The notes under the pieces: model-generated
Told to the model about the DNA's origin: nothing
Databases searched by the model: none
What the model saw: only the letters and a program-made list of their open reading frames with translations
DNA from: Rhizobium album
Lineage (GTDB): Bacteria; Pseudomonadota; Alphaproteobacteria; Rhizobiales; Rhizobiaceae
NCBI RefSeq assembly: GCF_003122325.1
Contig: NZ_QFBC01000019.1
Location: 1 to 64,000 of the forward strand
Length of the DNA stretch: 64,000 bases
Direction: 5' to 3'
Made by a program: the position numbers and the translations under genes
Shown here: positions 55,296 to 64,000 of the stretch, piece by piece
Layout: each line of letters begins with the position of its first letter
How positions within the stretch are numbered: the stretch's first letter is position 1

Positions 55296-56677
55296 CAGAA
55301 CTCCGCCTTTGGGAACAGCAAAACAGCGTGGTACGTGCCGCCTTCATGGCTCTCCTCGAAACTGCCCCTGATCTGGGCAGCCATTGTTGCAATCAGCTTT
55401 ACACTCAGTTCGCCGAGAGGCTTCGACGCAGGTCGCCCATCGACTTCGAAACGAAGCTCCAACTGCCCGTCCGTTGGCTCCTGAAGAAAAATACGAACCT
55501 GTCGGCCCGTTGCCTGGATCCAGTGAGCCAGAAGCTCATTGACGATAACCGACAGCGGAATGGCCCGCTCAGGCGGCAGCTCGATAGGAGCGACCTCCAC
55601 TCGTAACCTATCAGCCATATCGTCGCCGACAATATCGAGGCACAGTTTTCGCAGATGGTTGGCCATATCGACGGTCAACACGTTTCCCGTGCGATACAGC
55701 CGTTCGTGAACCGATACAATCGCCCGGACCCTGGAGATGGCTTCTTCAAAGGCGCCGACCGTTACCGGGAAATGAAGGCGACGTGCTTGCAGTCGCAGGG
55801 TACTGATAACGAGCTGCAGACTGTTTTTTACCCGGTGATTGACTTCAGCAAGCAATAATTCCTGCTGCCTCAACGCATTCTCAAGCTCAGTCTCCCGCTC
55901 GCGATCGGCCGTCACATCCATGAGAACGCCTATCATCCTGACCCTGCCACTGGACGTGCGCAATATCTCGCCACGCGATGCAACGTGCCTGATCCCACCA
56001 CTCGGAAGGGAAATGCGATAATCAAAGTTCATGGCTGTCTGGTCGGGGCAGTCCATTGCGCCATGCATCGCCGCCTTGACGGTACTCAAATCATCCGTAT
56101 GGATCCGGGCGAAAAAGGGTGCTGCGACTGCACCTGCCTCGCCGATCCTAAACCCGAACAGCTCGTCGACCGCGTGGCTTCTGCGCCAGATGTCCGTGTC
56201 GGGCTCGTATTCCCAGGATGCAAGATCGGCAGCGTGCAGAGCAACCCGCAGCCGGGCGTCTGCTTCGCGACTGCGCAGCACGCTCTCCGTCACATCCATG
56301 GGATTTTGGATGATGAACGCGACCTTTCCGTCATCGCCAGGGACAGGTGTGTGGATCGGCGTCCAGAACTTCTGCGAAAACCCGCCACCGAGGCGGGGAA
56401 TATCGTACTGAATGACAGCCATCTCATGCGGCTTGCCGGTCGCCAGGACGTGACGCAAGGAAACCTCCAGAGGACCTTGCTCAACGGTGCCCGCCTCTTC
56501 CGGATTTTCCGGGAACGCTTCGAGGATGTGGCGGCCCACGATATCCTCGCGGGTTCGCGAGGTCACCGCGAGATAGCTGTCGCTTGCGGCGACGATGTGA
56601 AGATTGGGATCGAGTACCAGATAAGGCTGCGGCATCCCGCTGAGGATGGCGGCGAAATTGACGGCTGTGTTCGGCAT
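55295..56677 (-). CDS. PAS-HWE/HisKA_2 histidine kinase
   Basis: A 460-residue soluble kinase. Two PAS domains (about 8-130 and 135-260) precede an HWE-type kinase with phospho-accepting histidine in LAEVNHRVKNSLQ, then a divergent ATPase domain (ELLAHWIQATG, FEVDGRPASKP). The N box is degenerate compared with the other HWE proteins here (usually LVNELVTNA), so ATP binding may be altered. The coupled receiver gene next to it is the likely substrate. Its promoter must lie in the 208-base gap shared with the divergent GAF kinase gene. Confidence 0.9.
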   Translation of the reverse strand: MPNTAVNFAAILSGMPQPYLVLDPNLHIVAASDSYLAVTSRTREDIVGRHILEAFPENPEEAGTVEQGPLEVSLRHVLATGKPHEMAVIQYDIPRLGGGFSQKFWTPIHTPVPGDDGKVAFIIQNPMDVTESVLRSREADARLRVALHAADLASWEYEPDTDIWRRSHAVDELFGFRIGEAGAVAAPFFARIHTDDLSTVKAAMHGAMDCPDQTAMNFDYRISLPSGGIRHVASRGEILRTSSGRVRMIGVLMDVTADRERETELENALRQQELLLAEVNHRVKNSLQLVISTLRLQARRLHFPVTVGAFEEAISRVRAIVSVHERLYRTGNVLTVDMANHLRKLCLDIVGDDMADRLRVEVAPIELPPERAIPLSVIVNELLAHWIQATGRQVRIFLQEPTDGQLELRFEVDGRPASKPLGELSVKLIATMAAQIRGSFEESHEGGTYHAVLLFPKAEF

Positions 56678-56885
56678 TCAGTCTCGCATTCCTGCATTTT
56701 CCCTTGGTCTTCGGAGCAGGATACGAGATACCGGTTTTCCGAAACGCCATTTTTCTGTCATTTAGGGCGGCTGGACAGGCTCGACAAGAATATGCGCGCT
56801 CGCTAATGAGCCTGATCCGCCGATGAGTGAACTTTCGTGCGCCGTAATTGTTTCCATCGGATGTAGCAAATAAAAGGCTTTCGCA
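56678..56885. other. divergent promoter region between two HWE kinases
   Basis: 208 bases between divergent HWE kinase genes. At 56828-56852 TGAAC-N16-TGTT, 34 bases before the GAF kinase start, is one base off the GGAAC -35 box of stress promoters. Confidence 0.4.
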
Positions 56886-58079
56886 TTGCCCGAACTCGAT
56901 ATCCATGAGGAAGCCTCTCCTCATCCAGACGTAAAACCCCTCCACGAAGAGCTCTCGTACAGGCTTCGCCAGCAGCGCATTGCGGCCGACTTCGGGTACC
57001 TGGCCCTCAAAACGGAGGATTTGGGTGAACTGCTTCAGGAAGCGGCCAGGTTGTCGGCTGTCGGCCTCAACGCGACGCATGCCAAATATCTACAGCACCT
57101 GGGGCATGGAGCGGGATTCTTAGTCACCGCTGGTGTCGGATGGAAGCCGGGCGTGGTGGGAGAGGCGAAGGTTGGGGATGATCTGGAAAGCCCGGCGGGA
57201 TATGCCTTTCATACCGAAAAGGCCGTGATCTCGAACCACCTCGCCAACGAGGAGCGTTTCAGAACACCGACCCTGCTGGTTGAACACGGCATTAAACGGG
57301 CTTTGAATGTGATCATCCGCAGCGAAAGCAAGAGCTATGGGGTGCTTGAGGTGGACAGCCCCGGTGAAGGTCGTTTCGATGAAGAAGATGTCGCCTTCAT
57401 GGAGAGTTTTGCCTCGATCCTCGGCGTCGCGATGCAGCGAGAAGAGCGCGACATGAAGTTGCGCGAAGCGGTGCGGCACCAGGAAGTCCTCACGCAGGAA
57501 GCGAGCCACCGTGTCAAGAATTCCTTGAGCATCGTGGCAGGCCTCCTGTCGATGCAGGCGCGTTCCGCTGACAACGAGGACGTATCCCGCGCGCTGCGGG
57601 ATGCCGGCCATCGGGTGCAGACCGTCGCAGCCGTGCACGACAGGCTCTGGCGGCACAACGATGTGCGCTCGGTCGACCTCAGCAGTTTCCTATCCGAACT
57701 GTGCGATCAGTTGGGCGCCGCTGGCACGGGTGCGGCCATTCACTGTCGGGGCGAAACGGTCAAAATCAATACTGACCAGGCTGTCACGATCGGACTGCTT
57801 GTCAATGAGCTGGTGACCAACGCCATCAAATACGCTTTTGCTGACCACGCTGGCGAGGTGAACGTGCAGGTCGCTTCGACGAAAGACGGTCACCTCAGGC
57901 TCTCGGTGCAGGACAACGGCGCAGGGCTCCCCGAGACGTTCGATCCGAACGGAAAAAACGGTCTGGGCGTGAAGCTCATAAGGTCTCTTAGCAAACAGCT
58001 CGGTGGAGTGCCGGCATGGGAAACGCTCGATCCCGGGACCCGTTTCGCACTCGACTTTGTTCCCGTTAAGCCGCAATAG
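56886..58079 (+). CDS. GAF-HWE/HisKA_2 histidine kinase
   Basis: A 397-residue soluble kinase. A GAF domain (about 20-185; GVGWKPGVVG, YGVLEVDSP) precedes the kinase with histidine in ASHRVKNSLS, then LVNELVTNAIKYAF and DNGAGLPETF, and a terminal LGVKLIRSLSKQLGG. It starts at TTG 56886 with AAAGG upstream; ATG candidates downstream would cut into the GAF domain. This class phosphorylates PhyR or similar receivers in relatives. Next to it on the same strand is another GAF-PAS HWE kinase. Confidence 0.9.
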   Translation: MPELDIHEEASPHPDVKPLHEELSYRLRQQRIAADFGYLALKTEDLGELLQEAARLSAVGLNATHAKYLQHLGHGAGFLVTAGVGWKPGVVGEAKVGDDLESPAGYAFHTEKAVISNHLANEERFRTPTLLVEHGIKRALNVIIRSESKSYGVLEVDSPGEGRFDEEDVAFMESFASILGVAMQREERDMKLREAVRHQEVLTQEASHRVKNSLSIVAGLLSMQARSADNEDVSRALRDAGHRVQTVAAVHDRLWRHNDVRSVDLSSFLSELCDQLGAAGTGAAIHCRGETVKINTDQAVTIGLLVNELVTNAIKYAFADHAGEVNVQVASTKDGHLRLSVQDNGAGLPETFDPNGKNGLGVKLIRSLSKQLGGVPAWETLDPGTRFALDFVPVKPQ

Positions 58080-58191
58080 CGGCGAAGCTCAGCGTAACAC
58101 TGGCAATACCGGTGCACGGGCACTATTTTCGTGGCAAGCACTTTAGAGCTGTTATAGCTGTAATCGGCACATTGATAAGAGATCGAGGCTT

Positions 58192-59700
58192 GTGATCGGT
58201 ACGATGGAAGAAATTTCCTCATCCGCATGGGATGAAACAGCACGCTCGGGAGCGCTGCATTCCTACAACGTGCTAGATACGCCTCCGGAACAGGATTTCG
58301 ACGACATCGCCAAAGTGGCAGCGCGGGTTTGCGGCGCGCCAATCGCCGTTGTCAATCTCGTCGACACGAGGCGGCAATTCTTCAAGGCCGAGGTCGGTCT
58401 CGGGGTGAGGTCCACGCCGCTCGAAACCGCTTTCTGTCGGCATGCTCTACTGGAAGACGACGTTCTTGTCATTCCGGACGCGACCAGGGACCATCGGCTC
58501 GAATGCAATCCACTGGTGACTGGCGAGCCCCACATCCGATCCTACGCGGGCGCATTGTTGAAAACCGAAGACGGCTTGCCGATCGGAACCGTCTGCGTGC
58601 TCGATTATGCCGTTCGGGATTTTAGCGACGACCAGGTGGAAATGCTGAGGTTCCTGGCTCGGCAGGCCATGACCCAGCTTGAACTGCGTCGGACCGTTAC
58701 GTCCCAACGGCAGCTGCTGGCGAGAACTCGGGCAGCCGAGCGCGCCAAAGCGAATTTTGAGCGGGTCGTTCGGCAGGCCTCCGATTTTATCGGGATTGCC
58801 GATCGGCACGGCAAGGTCATCTTTCTCAACGACGCGGCTCGTGAGCTGGTCGGTCTTGAACACGATGAGCCATTGCCGCCTGACGTGCTGGATTATGTAG
58901 CCGAAGCAGATCACCAGGTTTTCAAGGAGCGTGTGGTACCGGCAGTAAAGTCTGGAGAGAGCTGCGAACAGCAGATCAGGCTGACCCACTTTCGCACCGG
59001 CGAAATCGTGCCGGCGCTCTACACGATGTTTCCGATGCGCGATGAAGATGGCGAGACGGTCGGATACGGAGTGGTGACGAAGGACATGACCGAGCTGAAG
59101 GCAGAAGATGCCCGACGTACCGGCATGATGGCGGAAGCTGCGCACCGCATCAAGAATACGCTTTCGATCGTGCAGGCTATCGTGTCTCAGTCACTGCGAA
59201 ATGCCGGAAACATCGAGGAGGCCAAGGATGTCATCTCGAAGCGAGTGATGGCACTGGCCAAAGCGCAAGACATCCTCACGACAGCCGAAGGTGCTATCGC
59301 AGATATCGTTGACGTCGTTTCCAGTGCGCTTGCACCACACGATTCCGGGCTTGGTCGATTTTATATGCAAGGCCCGTCGAGAAACCTGGATCCGCGTCAG
59401 GCGCTTGGGCTGTCCCTTGCTTTGCACGAGTTGGCAACGAACGCTGCAAAGTACGGGGCGCTATCGGGAGAGCAGGGTAAGGTGGAGATCGACTGGACCG
59501 TCCATGACGACGGGACATTCGCATTCCAGTGGGCAGAAAGCGGCGGCCCTCCGGTGTTTCCTCCGACCCGGACCGGCTTCGGTTCGCAATTGATCAATCG
59601 AATGGTCGCGCCGTACTTCAAAGGAGCGGCGAACGTCGAATATCATCCGTCGGGCATCCGCTTTAGCCTCAAGGGCCAATTGAGCCGCGAATTATCGTAA
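58192..59700 (+). CDS. GAF-PAS-HWE histidine kinase
   Basis: A 502-residue soluble kinase. A GAF domain (about 20-170; FCRHALLEDDVLVIPDA, GALLKTEDGLPIG) is followed by a PAS domain (about 195-310; DFIGIADRHGKVIFLNDAA) and an HWE kinase with histidine in AEAAHRIKNTLSI, ALHELATNAAKYGAL and TGFGSQLINRM. Domain order is the same as in blue-light or redox LOV-HWE kinases, but I do not see the LOV cysteine motif, so the cofactor is unknown. GTG 58192 and ATG 58204 are both possible starts. Confidence 0.9.
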   Translation: MIGTMEEISSSAWDETARSGALHSYNVLDTPPEQDFDDIAKVAARVCGAPIAVVNLVDTRRQFFKAEVGLGVRSTPLETAFCRHALLEDDVLVIPDATRDHRLECNPLVTGEPHIRSYAGALLKTEDGLPIGTVCVLDYAVRDFSDDQVEMLRFLARQAMTQLELRRTVTSQRQLLARTRAAERAKANFERVVRQASDFIGIADRHGKVIFLNDAARELVGLEHDEPLPPDVLDYVAEADHQVFKERVVPAVKSGESCEQQIRLTHFRTGEIVPALYTMFPMRDEDGETVGYGVVTKDMTELKAEDARRTGMMAEAAHRIKNTLSIVQAIVSQSLRNAGNIEEAKDVISKRVMALAKAQDILTTAEGAIADIVDVVSSALAPHDSGLGRFYMQGPSRNLDPRQALGLSLALHELATNAAKYGALSGEQGKVEIDWTVHDDGTFAFQWAESGGPPVFPPTRTGFGSQLINRMVAPYFKGAANVEYHPSGIRFSLKGQLSRELS

Positions 59701-59736
59701 CTTTCACACGAGATCTCTTTGTTGGCGCGACCAACG

Positions 59737-59761
59737 GGAACATTCCTGCACGCGGGCACTT
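59737..59761 (+). promoter_or_regulatory. weak EcfG-type promoter candidate
   Basis: GGAAC at 59737-59741, 16 bases, ACTT at 59758-59761, 30 bases before the dehydrogenase start. The -10 box is poor. Confidence 0.35.
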
Positions 59762-59790
59762 ATCGTAAGCGCCTCGTACTGGAGAAGATC

Positions 59791-60711
59791 ATGACTGCTC
59801 GTCCCGATACTTTGCAAAATCTTGTCGTAGTTGTTGCCGGGGCCTCGAGCGGCTTTGGGAGAGGGGCCGCGGTTAAACTCGCAGCTCACGGCGCGAAAGT
59901 AGTCCTCGCTGCTCGACGCAAGAACGTTCTCGACGAGATTGTTCAGGAAATCGTGGCGTCCGGCGGAACGGCAATCTCGGTCGAGGCTGATGTTAGCGAC
60001 GTCAACCAAGTGGCAGAGATCCATAACGCTGCCGTCGGGACGTTCAACCGTATCGATGTCTGGGTCAACAGCGTCGGTGTCGGAGCGATCGGATTCTTCT
60101 GGGACATTCCCCTCGAGGATCACGCCCGGGTAGTCGATGTCAACCTCAAGGGTCTGATCTACGGTGCGCACGCCGCTTTACGGCAGTTCCGCACTCAGGG
60201 TTATGGCACACTCGTCAATGTCGGATCGATCGACAGCGAAGTGCCGCTCGCACTTCAAAATACGTATGCAGCGACAAAAGCGGGCGTCCTGAGTTTAAGC
60301 CGCTCCTTGAATGAAGAGTTGAGGCTGGCGGGTGAGGATGACATTAAGGTTGGCACCATCATGCCGTGGGCGGTCGATACGCCGTGGTGGACGCATGCGG
60401 CCAACTACACAGGCCACGAGCCGCGCATGGCAATGATGGACGATCCGGAGATTGTCGTCGACGCGATCGTTACGGCTTGCCTTCATCCAAAAGAAGAGCA
60501 GCCAGTTGGATGGAAGGCAAAGACCTCCGATATCTCGCATCACCTCATGCCTGATCTGACAGAGAGACTGTCGGCCGATATCGCGAAAAAAGAGTCTGAC
60601 AAGGCATCGCCCCGTGCACCGAACCAGGGAGCGATCCACCAGCCGGTCCAGGACGGCTTGGGGGTGGATGGCGGTATCCGCGCACGCATGCGCAAGGAAG
60701 ATGGTCGGTAA
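59791..60711 (+). CDS. short-chain dehydrogenase/reductase
   Basis: A 306-residue SDR oxidoreductase. AGASSGFGRG is the NAD(P)-binding glycine motif (with A for the usual T), AARR an NADP-type loop, NVGSID holds the catalytic serine and YAATK the Tyr/Lys pair. Substrate unknown. A 45-residue hydrophilic tail after the fold is longer than usual. ATG 59791 has GGAGAAG before it. A weak stress-type promoter lies 30 bases upstream, and the gene is next to the DUF892 gene, so a stress role is likely. Confidence 0.92.
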   Translation: MTARPDTLQNLVVVVAGASSGFGRGAAVKLAAHGAKVVLAARRKNVLDEIVQEIVASGGTAISVEADVSDVNQVAEIHNAAVGTFNRIDVWVNSVGVGAIGFFWDIPLEDHARVVDVNLKGLIYGAHAALRQFRTQGYGTLVNVGSIDSEVPLALQNTYAATKAGVLSLSRSLNEELRLAGEDDIKVGTIMPWAVDTPWWTHAANYTGHEPRMAMMDDPEIVVDAIVTACLHPKEEQPVGWKAKTSDISHHLMPDLTERLSADIAKKESDKASPRAPNQGAIHQPVQDGLGVDGGIRARMRKEDGR

Positions 60712-60730
60712 CGCTTTTGTTATCGAGGCT

Positions 60731-60755
60731 GGAACCTTCCACGTTGGCCTGAGTT
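60731..60755 (+). promoter_or_regulatory. EcfG-type general stress promoter, candidate
   Basis: GGAAC at 60731-60735, 16 bases, AGTT at 60752-60755, 35 bases before the DUF892 gene. Confidence 0.5.
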
Positions 60756-60790
60756 GAGTCGCTCGAAACCACACTCAGGAGGACCCCCCC

Positions 60791-61294
60791 GTGGCAGCAA
60801 CCAAGACATTGGACGATCTTTTCCTCGACACGCTCAAGGACATCTATTTCGCAGAGAAGCAAATCCTGAAAGCTCTCCCGAAGATGGCCCGTGCCGCTCA
60901 GTCGGAAGAGGGCAAGGCCGGCTTCCTTCAGCATCGCGACGAAACCCAGGGCCAGATCGAACGACTGGAACAGGTCTTCGAACTGCTGGGTAAGCCCGCG
61001 CGCGGCAAGACCTGCGAAGCCATCCAGGGCATCATCGCCGAAGGCGAAGAGATCATCGAGGAGTTCAAGGAGTCGCTGGCCCTCGATGCAGGTCTGATCT
61101 CGTCGGCCCAGGCGGTCGAGCACTACGAAATCGCCCGTTATGGCACGCTCATCGAGTGGGCGAACCAGCTCGGCCTGAAGGACGCCGTGCCGCTGCTGCA
61201 GGCGAACCTTGCCGAAGAAGAAGCGACGGACAAGAAGCTCACGCAGCTCGCCAAGGCGTCTGCAAATGCCAAGGGCAAAAGCAAGGCTGCCTAA
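60791..61294 (+). CDS. DUF892 (YciE-like) ferritin-like protein
   Basis: A 167-residue four-helix protein with LFLDTLKDIYFAEKQIL, HRDETQGQIERLEQVF, AQAVEHYEIARYG and LAEEEATDKKL, the Glu/His pattern of the DUF892/YciE group, probably able to bind two metal ions. These proteins are induced by osmotic and general stress in relatives. Start is GTG 60791 with CAGGAGG before. The Lys/Ala-rich tail (ANAKGKSKAA) is probably disordered. A rho-independent terminator follows, so it is not read together with katE except by leak-through. Confidence 0.92.
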   Translation: MAATKTLDDLFLDTLKDIYFAEKQILKALPKMARAAQSEEGKAGFLQHRDETQGQIERLEQVFELLGKPARGKTCEAIQGIIAEGEEIIEEFKESLALDAGLISSAQAVEHYEIARYGTLIEWANQLGLKDAVPLLQANLAEEEATDKKLTQLAKASANAKGKSKAA

Positions 61295-61313
61295 AGCCAC
61301 GTGAACTCTCGAG

Positions 61314-61341
61314 AGGCCGTCCATAATAGGGCGGCCTTTTT
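61314..61341 (+). terminator. rho-independent terminator after DUF892 gene
   Basis: AGGCCG (61314-61319) pairs with CGGCCT (61332-61337), followed by TTTTT at 61337-61341. The best classic terminator in the window. Confidence 0.75.
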
Positions 61342-61371
61342 GACATCCGGCCACCATCATCGGGGACAACC

Positions 61372-63522
61372 ATGGCAACGCGTACGACACGGGCGTCTAG
61401 CTCGACCTCATCCAATGATACAGTCACCATCCATGACCAGCAGCTTCACCGCGGCGCAGGCGGCGAGCTGCATCAGATCGCCGAGGACGGCGCCGACGTA
61501 CTGACCACCGCCCAGGGCGGGCCAGTCGCGGACGATCAGAACTCCCTTCGCGTCGGCGCTCGCGGTCCGCTGCTGGTCGACGACTTCCATTTCCGAGAGA
61601 AAATCTTCCACTTCGACCACGAACGCATTCCGGAGCGCGTCGTGCATGCACGCGGTTACGGCGCGCATGGCTTCTTCGAAACGTATGAATCCCTGTCGGA
61701 CGTGACCCGCGCCGACATCTTTCAACGGCCGGGCGAGAAGACGCCAGTGTTCGTCCGTTTTTCGACCGTAGCCGGAAACAAGGGATCGGCCGATCTCGCG
61801 CGCGACGTCCGCGGCTTTGCTGTGAAGTTCTACACGCAGGAAGGCAATTGGGACCTCGTCGGAAATAACATTCCGGTTTTCTTCATCCAGGATGCGATCA
61901 AGTTTCCCGACATGGTGCATGCTGCCAAGCAGGAGCCGGACAGGGCCTTCCCGCAGGCTCAGACGGCCCACGATAACTTCTGGGACTTCATCAGCCTGAC
62001 GCCCGAAAGCATGCACATGGTCATGTGGATCATGTCCGACAGGACGATCCCCCGCTCCTTCCGCTTCATGGAGGGCTTCGGCGTCCACACCTTCCGTTTC
62101 GTCAACGAGAAGGACGAATCCACATTCGTGAAGTTCCACTGGAAGCCGAAGCTCGGCTTGCAGTCGGTCGCGTGGAACGAGGCCGTCAAGATCAATGGCG
62201 CCGACCCCGACTTTCACCGGCGCGATCTCTGGCAGTCTATCCAGTCCGGCAATTTTCCGGAATGGGAGCTCTGCGTACAGCTTTTCGACCAGGAGTTCGC
62301 CGACAGCTTCGATTTCGATATCCTCGACCCGACGAAGATCATTCCGGAGGAGGTCTTGCCTGTCAGGCCGATCGGTCGACTGGTACTCGACCGGATGCCG
62401 GACAACTTCTTCGCAGAGACCGAGCAGGTCGCGTTCATGACGCAGAACGTGCCGCCTGGAATCGACTTCAGCAACGATCCGCTGCTGCAGGGCCGGAACT
62501 TTTCCTACCTCGATACCCAGCTCAAGCGCCTTGGCGGCCCGAACTTCACGCACCTGCCGATCAACGCACCGAAGTGTCCCTTCCACAATTTTCAGCAGGA
62601 CGGGCACATGGCGATGCGCAACCCGGTCGGCCGGGTGAACTACCAGCCGAACTCCTTTGGGGAAGGCCCACAAGAGTCCCCGTCGCGAGGTTATCGCCAC
62701 TTCCCCTCCGAGGAGAACGGCCAGAAGGTCCGGCTGCGCCCGGAGAGCTTCGCCGACCACTACAGCCAGGCCCGCCAGTTCTTCCTCAGCCAGACGCCAC
62801 CGGAGCAGCGGCACATTGCGATGGCGCTAACCTTCGAACTGAGCAAGGTCGAGACGGTCGCCATTCGGGAACGGATGATCTCGCACCTTCTCAACATTGA
62901 TGAGACGCTCGCCACCACAGTCGGGCAGAAGCTCGGCATCCAGAACATGCCGAAGGCAGCGGACGCCGCCATGCCGACGCGTCAGGATCTCGAGCCCTCT
63001 CCGGCCCTCAGCATCGTTGAGCGTGGACCGAAGCGGTTCGAGGGTCGCAAGCTCGGCGTGCTTGTCGCGGACGGTGTCGATGCGAAGCTCTTGAAGGGGC
63101 TGAAGACGGCCATCGAGAAGGAGAAGGCTCTGGTCGAGCTCATAGCGCCCAAGGTCGGTGGGGTGACCGCATCGGACGGATCATGGATCGAGGCGCAGCA
63201 CATGATCGACGGCGGGCCGTCGGTGCTGTTCGACGCCGTCGCCGTTCTCGCCTCTCCGGCGGCAATCGACGATCTGGTGAAGGAGGCCACCGCGAGGGAT
63301 TTTGTGGCGGACGCATTCCAGCACTGCAAGTTCATCGGCTATGACGAGAGCGCCTTCCCGCTCCTTGCAAAGGCCGGGATCGCCGACGATCTCGACGAGG
63401 GCACGATGCCTCTTCCGGGTGAGGATGGACTTGCCGCGTTTGTATCCGAGCTCGGGAAGCTCCGTGTCTGGGGACGTGAACCCGCCCTTAAGCTCGGCAA
63501 GGCTTCACCGCCAGTCAAATGA
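61372..63522 (+). CDS. katE: large-subunit haem catalase (KatE, HPII type)
   Basis: A 716-residue clade-2 catalase that turns hydrogen peroxide into water and oxygen. The active-site histidine is H92 in [10 protein letters not shown], the asparagine is N165 in [11 protein letters not shown], and the haem-ligand tyrosine is in [12 protein letters not shown]-terminal DJ-1/PfpI-like domain (about 560-716; [10 protein letters not shown]) marks the large form. The last 86 residues match the free-standing protein at 28457-28732. ATG 61372 has GGGGA upstream. I found no EcfG-like motif directly before it; the DUF892 promoter with read-through might serve it. Confidence 0.97.
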   Translation: MATRTTRASSSTSSNDTVTIHDQQLHRGAGGELHQIAEDGADVLTTAQGGPVADDQNSLRVGARGPLLVDDFHFREKIFHFDHERIPERVVHARGYGAHGFFETYESLSDVTRADIFQRPGEKTPVFVRFSTVAGNKGSADLARDVRGFAVKFYTQEGNWDLVGNNIPVFFIQDAIKFPDMVHAAKQEPDRAFPQAQTAHDNFWDFISLTPESMHMVMWIMSDRTIPRSFRFMEGFGVHTFRFVNEKDESTFVKFHWKPKLGLQSVAWNEAVKINGADPDFHRRDLWQSIQSGNFPEWELCVQLFDQEFADSFDFDILDPTKIIPEEVLPVRPIGRLVLDRMPDNFFAETEQVAFMTQNVPPGIDFSNDPLLQGRNFSYLDTQLKRLGGPNFTHLPINAPKCPFHNFQQDGHMAMRNPVGRVNYQPNSFGEGPQESPSRGYRHFPSEENGQKVRLRPESFADHYSQARQFFLSQTPPEQRHIAMALTFELSKVETVAIRERMISHLLNIDETLATTVGQKLGIQNMPKAADAAMPTRQDLEPSPALSIVERGPKRFEGRKLGVLVADGVDAKLLKGLKTAIEKEKALVELIAPKVGGVTASDGSWIEAQHMIDGGPSVLFDAVAVLASPAAIDDLVKEATARDFVADAFQHCKFIGYDESAFPLLAKAGIADDLDEGTMPLPGEDGLAAFVSELGKLRVWGREPALKLGKASPPVK

Positions 63523-63530
63523 ACCGATAC

Positions 63531-63552
63531 GGGCGCGTCTCTCGGCGCGCCC
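63531..63552. terminator. hairpin after katE
   Basis: GGGCGCG (63531-63537) pairs with CGCGCCC (63546-63552), loop of 8, nine bases past the katE stop and before the convergent DUF421 stop. Its stem start matches the hairpin behind the KatE-tail gene. Confidence 0.55.
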
Positions 63553-63600
63553 GGACACTTACTGGAAACGCGTCTCATGCGCCTCGTCTATCAGGAGCGG

Positions 63601-64000
63601 TCACGTTTCCCGCGGAATTATGCTAACGGCACCATCCGCTTCGAGTACAGCAGACTTGATTTGATCCAGGCGCTCCAGGCCCTGCTCGACCCTTGCAGTG
63701 GTTAGCACATCCTCCAGGCTCACGCGTGCTCGGGCGAATGCTCTGAGATCCGGTTTCCCATCGGAGATCAGCACGGTTGGCGTACCGTCGATTATCCTTC
63801 CAATCCTCGGCGCCCACTGCTTCACGTAGGAAAGGCCGATGTCGAGGCTAAACAGCACGATGATCAAAAGCGCTGCATTGATGAGGGAAAAATCGTCGCC
63901 AAGCAACGCTTGCTGCGTGGTTTCGGCGATGATGAGCAGAAGTACCAGGTCAAACGGTGTCATCTGAGCGACCGTGCGCCGGCCAGACAGCCGCAGTGCT
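63601..64000 (-). CDS. DUF421 membrane protein, 5' end beyond the window
   Basis: The C-terminal 132 residues of a DUF421 (YetF/YcaP-like) protein. The frame runs off the window edge: codons before MTPFDLVLLL read LRLSGRRTVAQ, the usual family sequence, so the ATG at 63963 is internal. Two membrane helices (about LVLLLIIAE and INAALLIIVLFSLDIG) precede the soluble domain with GTPTVLISDGKPD and VSLEDVLTTAR. The function of the family is unknown; such genes often lie near stress genes in rhizobia. Convergent with katE. Confidence 0.88.
   Translation of the reverse strand, partial: ALRLSGRRTVAQMTPFDLVLLLIIAETTQQALLGDDFSLINAALLIIVLFSLDIGLSYVKQWAPRIGRIIDGTPTVLISDGKPDLRAFARARVSLEDVLTTARVEQGLERLDQIKSAVLEADGAVSIIPRET

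Noticed and set aside
61295-61371. stress promoter directly before katE
   Set aside because: No GGAAC-N16/17-NNTT match is visible in the 77 bases; the gap holds a terminator instead.
61408-62814. 468-codon open frame opposite katE
   Set aside because: Antisense to a catalase with intact active-site motifs; no ribosome site and no recognisable domain.
1-64000. tRNA, rRNA, CRISPR array, insertion sequence or replication origin
   Set aside because: I looked for cloverleaf-like stems, regular short repeats with spacers, transposase motifs and RepABC-type genes and found none.

Overview
The window reads as DNA from an alphaproteobacterium of the Rhizobiales (Rhizobium, Agrobacterium or Sinorhizobium type). 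The signs are many HWE/HisKA_2 histidine kinases, duplicated Ku and LigD genes, a NolR-like ArsR regulator, tandem 4-helix-bundle chemoreceptors and several promoters resembling the alphaproteobacterial general stress (EcfG) consensus. No rRNA, tRNA, replication gene, transposase or CRISPR array was seen. The replicon type cannot be told from the window; such a signalling-rich accessory block would fit a large plasmid or chromid.

Layout. 1-2.6 kb: a small acidic ORF, a divergent VOC dioxygenase/HxlR regulator pair and a decayed gene with two frameshifts. 2.7-18 kb (minus strand): chemosensory cluster A, transcribed HD-GYP response regulator > STAS > CheY > CheA > CheW > MCP > MCP > CheW > CheR > CheB, followed by a small unknown protein, a coiled-coil protein with a CheZ-like motif and a membrane diguanylate cyclase. 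18.3-20 kb: a NolR-like ArsR regulator, a gene-poor stretch and an Rnk-like protein. 20.1-28.2 kb (minus): cluster B, CHASE3 hybrid kinase > CheR > CheB > receiver-HWE kinase, with another hybrid kinase downstream; it has no CheA. 28.4 kb: a free-standing copy of the C-terminal tail of catalase KatE. 29-40 kb (plus): cluster C, cytoplasmic receptor with two signalling tips > triple-CheW > CheB > CheR > CheA > STAS > CheY > CheC > PAS hybrid kinase.

40-51 kb is a DNA-repair and stress block: a frameshifted exonuclease III gene, two Ku genes, a ligase-only LigD, and on the other strand a small stress-type protein, a full LigD, an unknown protein and a GXWXG protein; then a DUF3833 protein, a ferritin-like protein and a hydrolase. 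51-60 kb carries a very large multi-PAS hybrid kinase, a lone receiver and three HWE-type kinases. 60-64 kb has a short-chain dehydrogenase, a DUF892 (YciE-like) protein, large-subunit catalase KatE and the start of a DUF421 membrane protein cut by the window edge.

How it fits together. The window holds three CheR, three CheB, two CheA and three receptors, so it encodes at least two complete chemosensory arrays plus a CheA-less methylation module. The 40-64 kb part looks like a general stress island: GGAAC-N16/17-NNTT motifs lie about 30-70 bases upstream of the KatE-tail gene, Ku, the LigD operon, the ferritin-like gene, the dehydrogenase and the DUF892 gene. The HWE kinases there are of the class that in relatives feeds PhyR. 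All functional statements come from reading motifs in the translated sequence; no database search was run.
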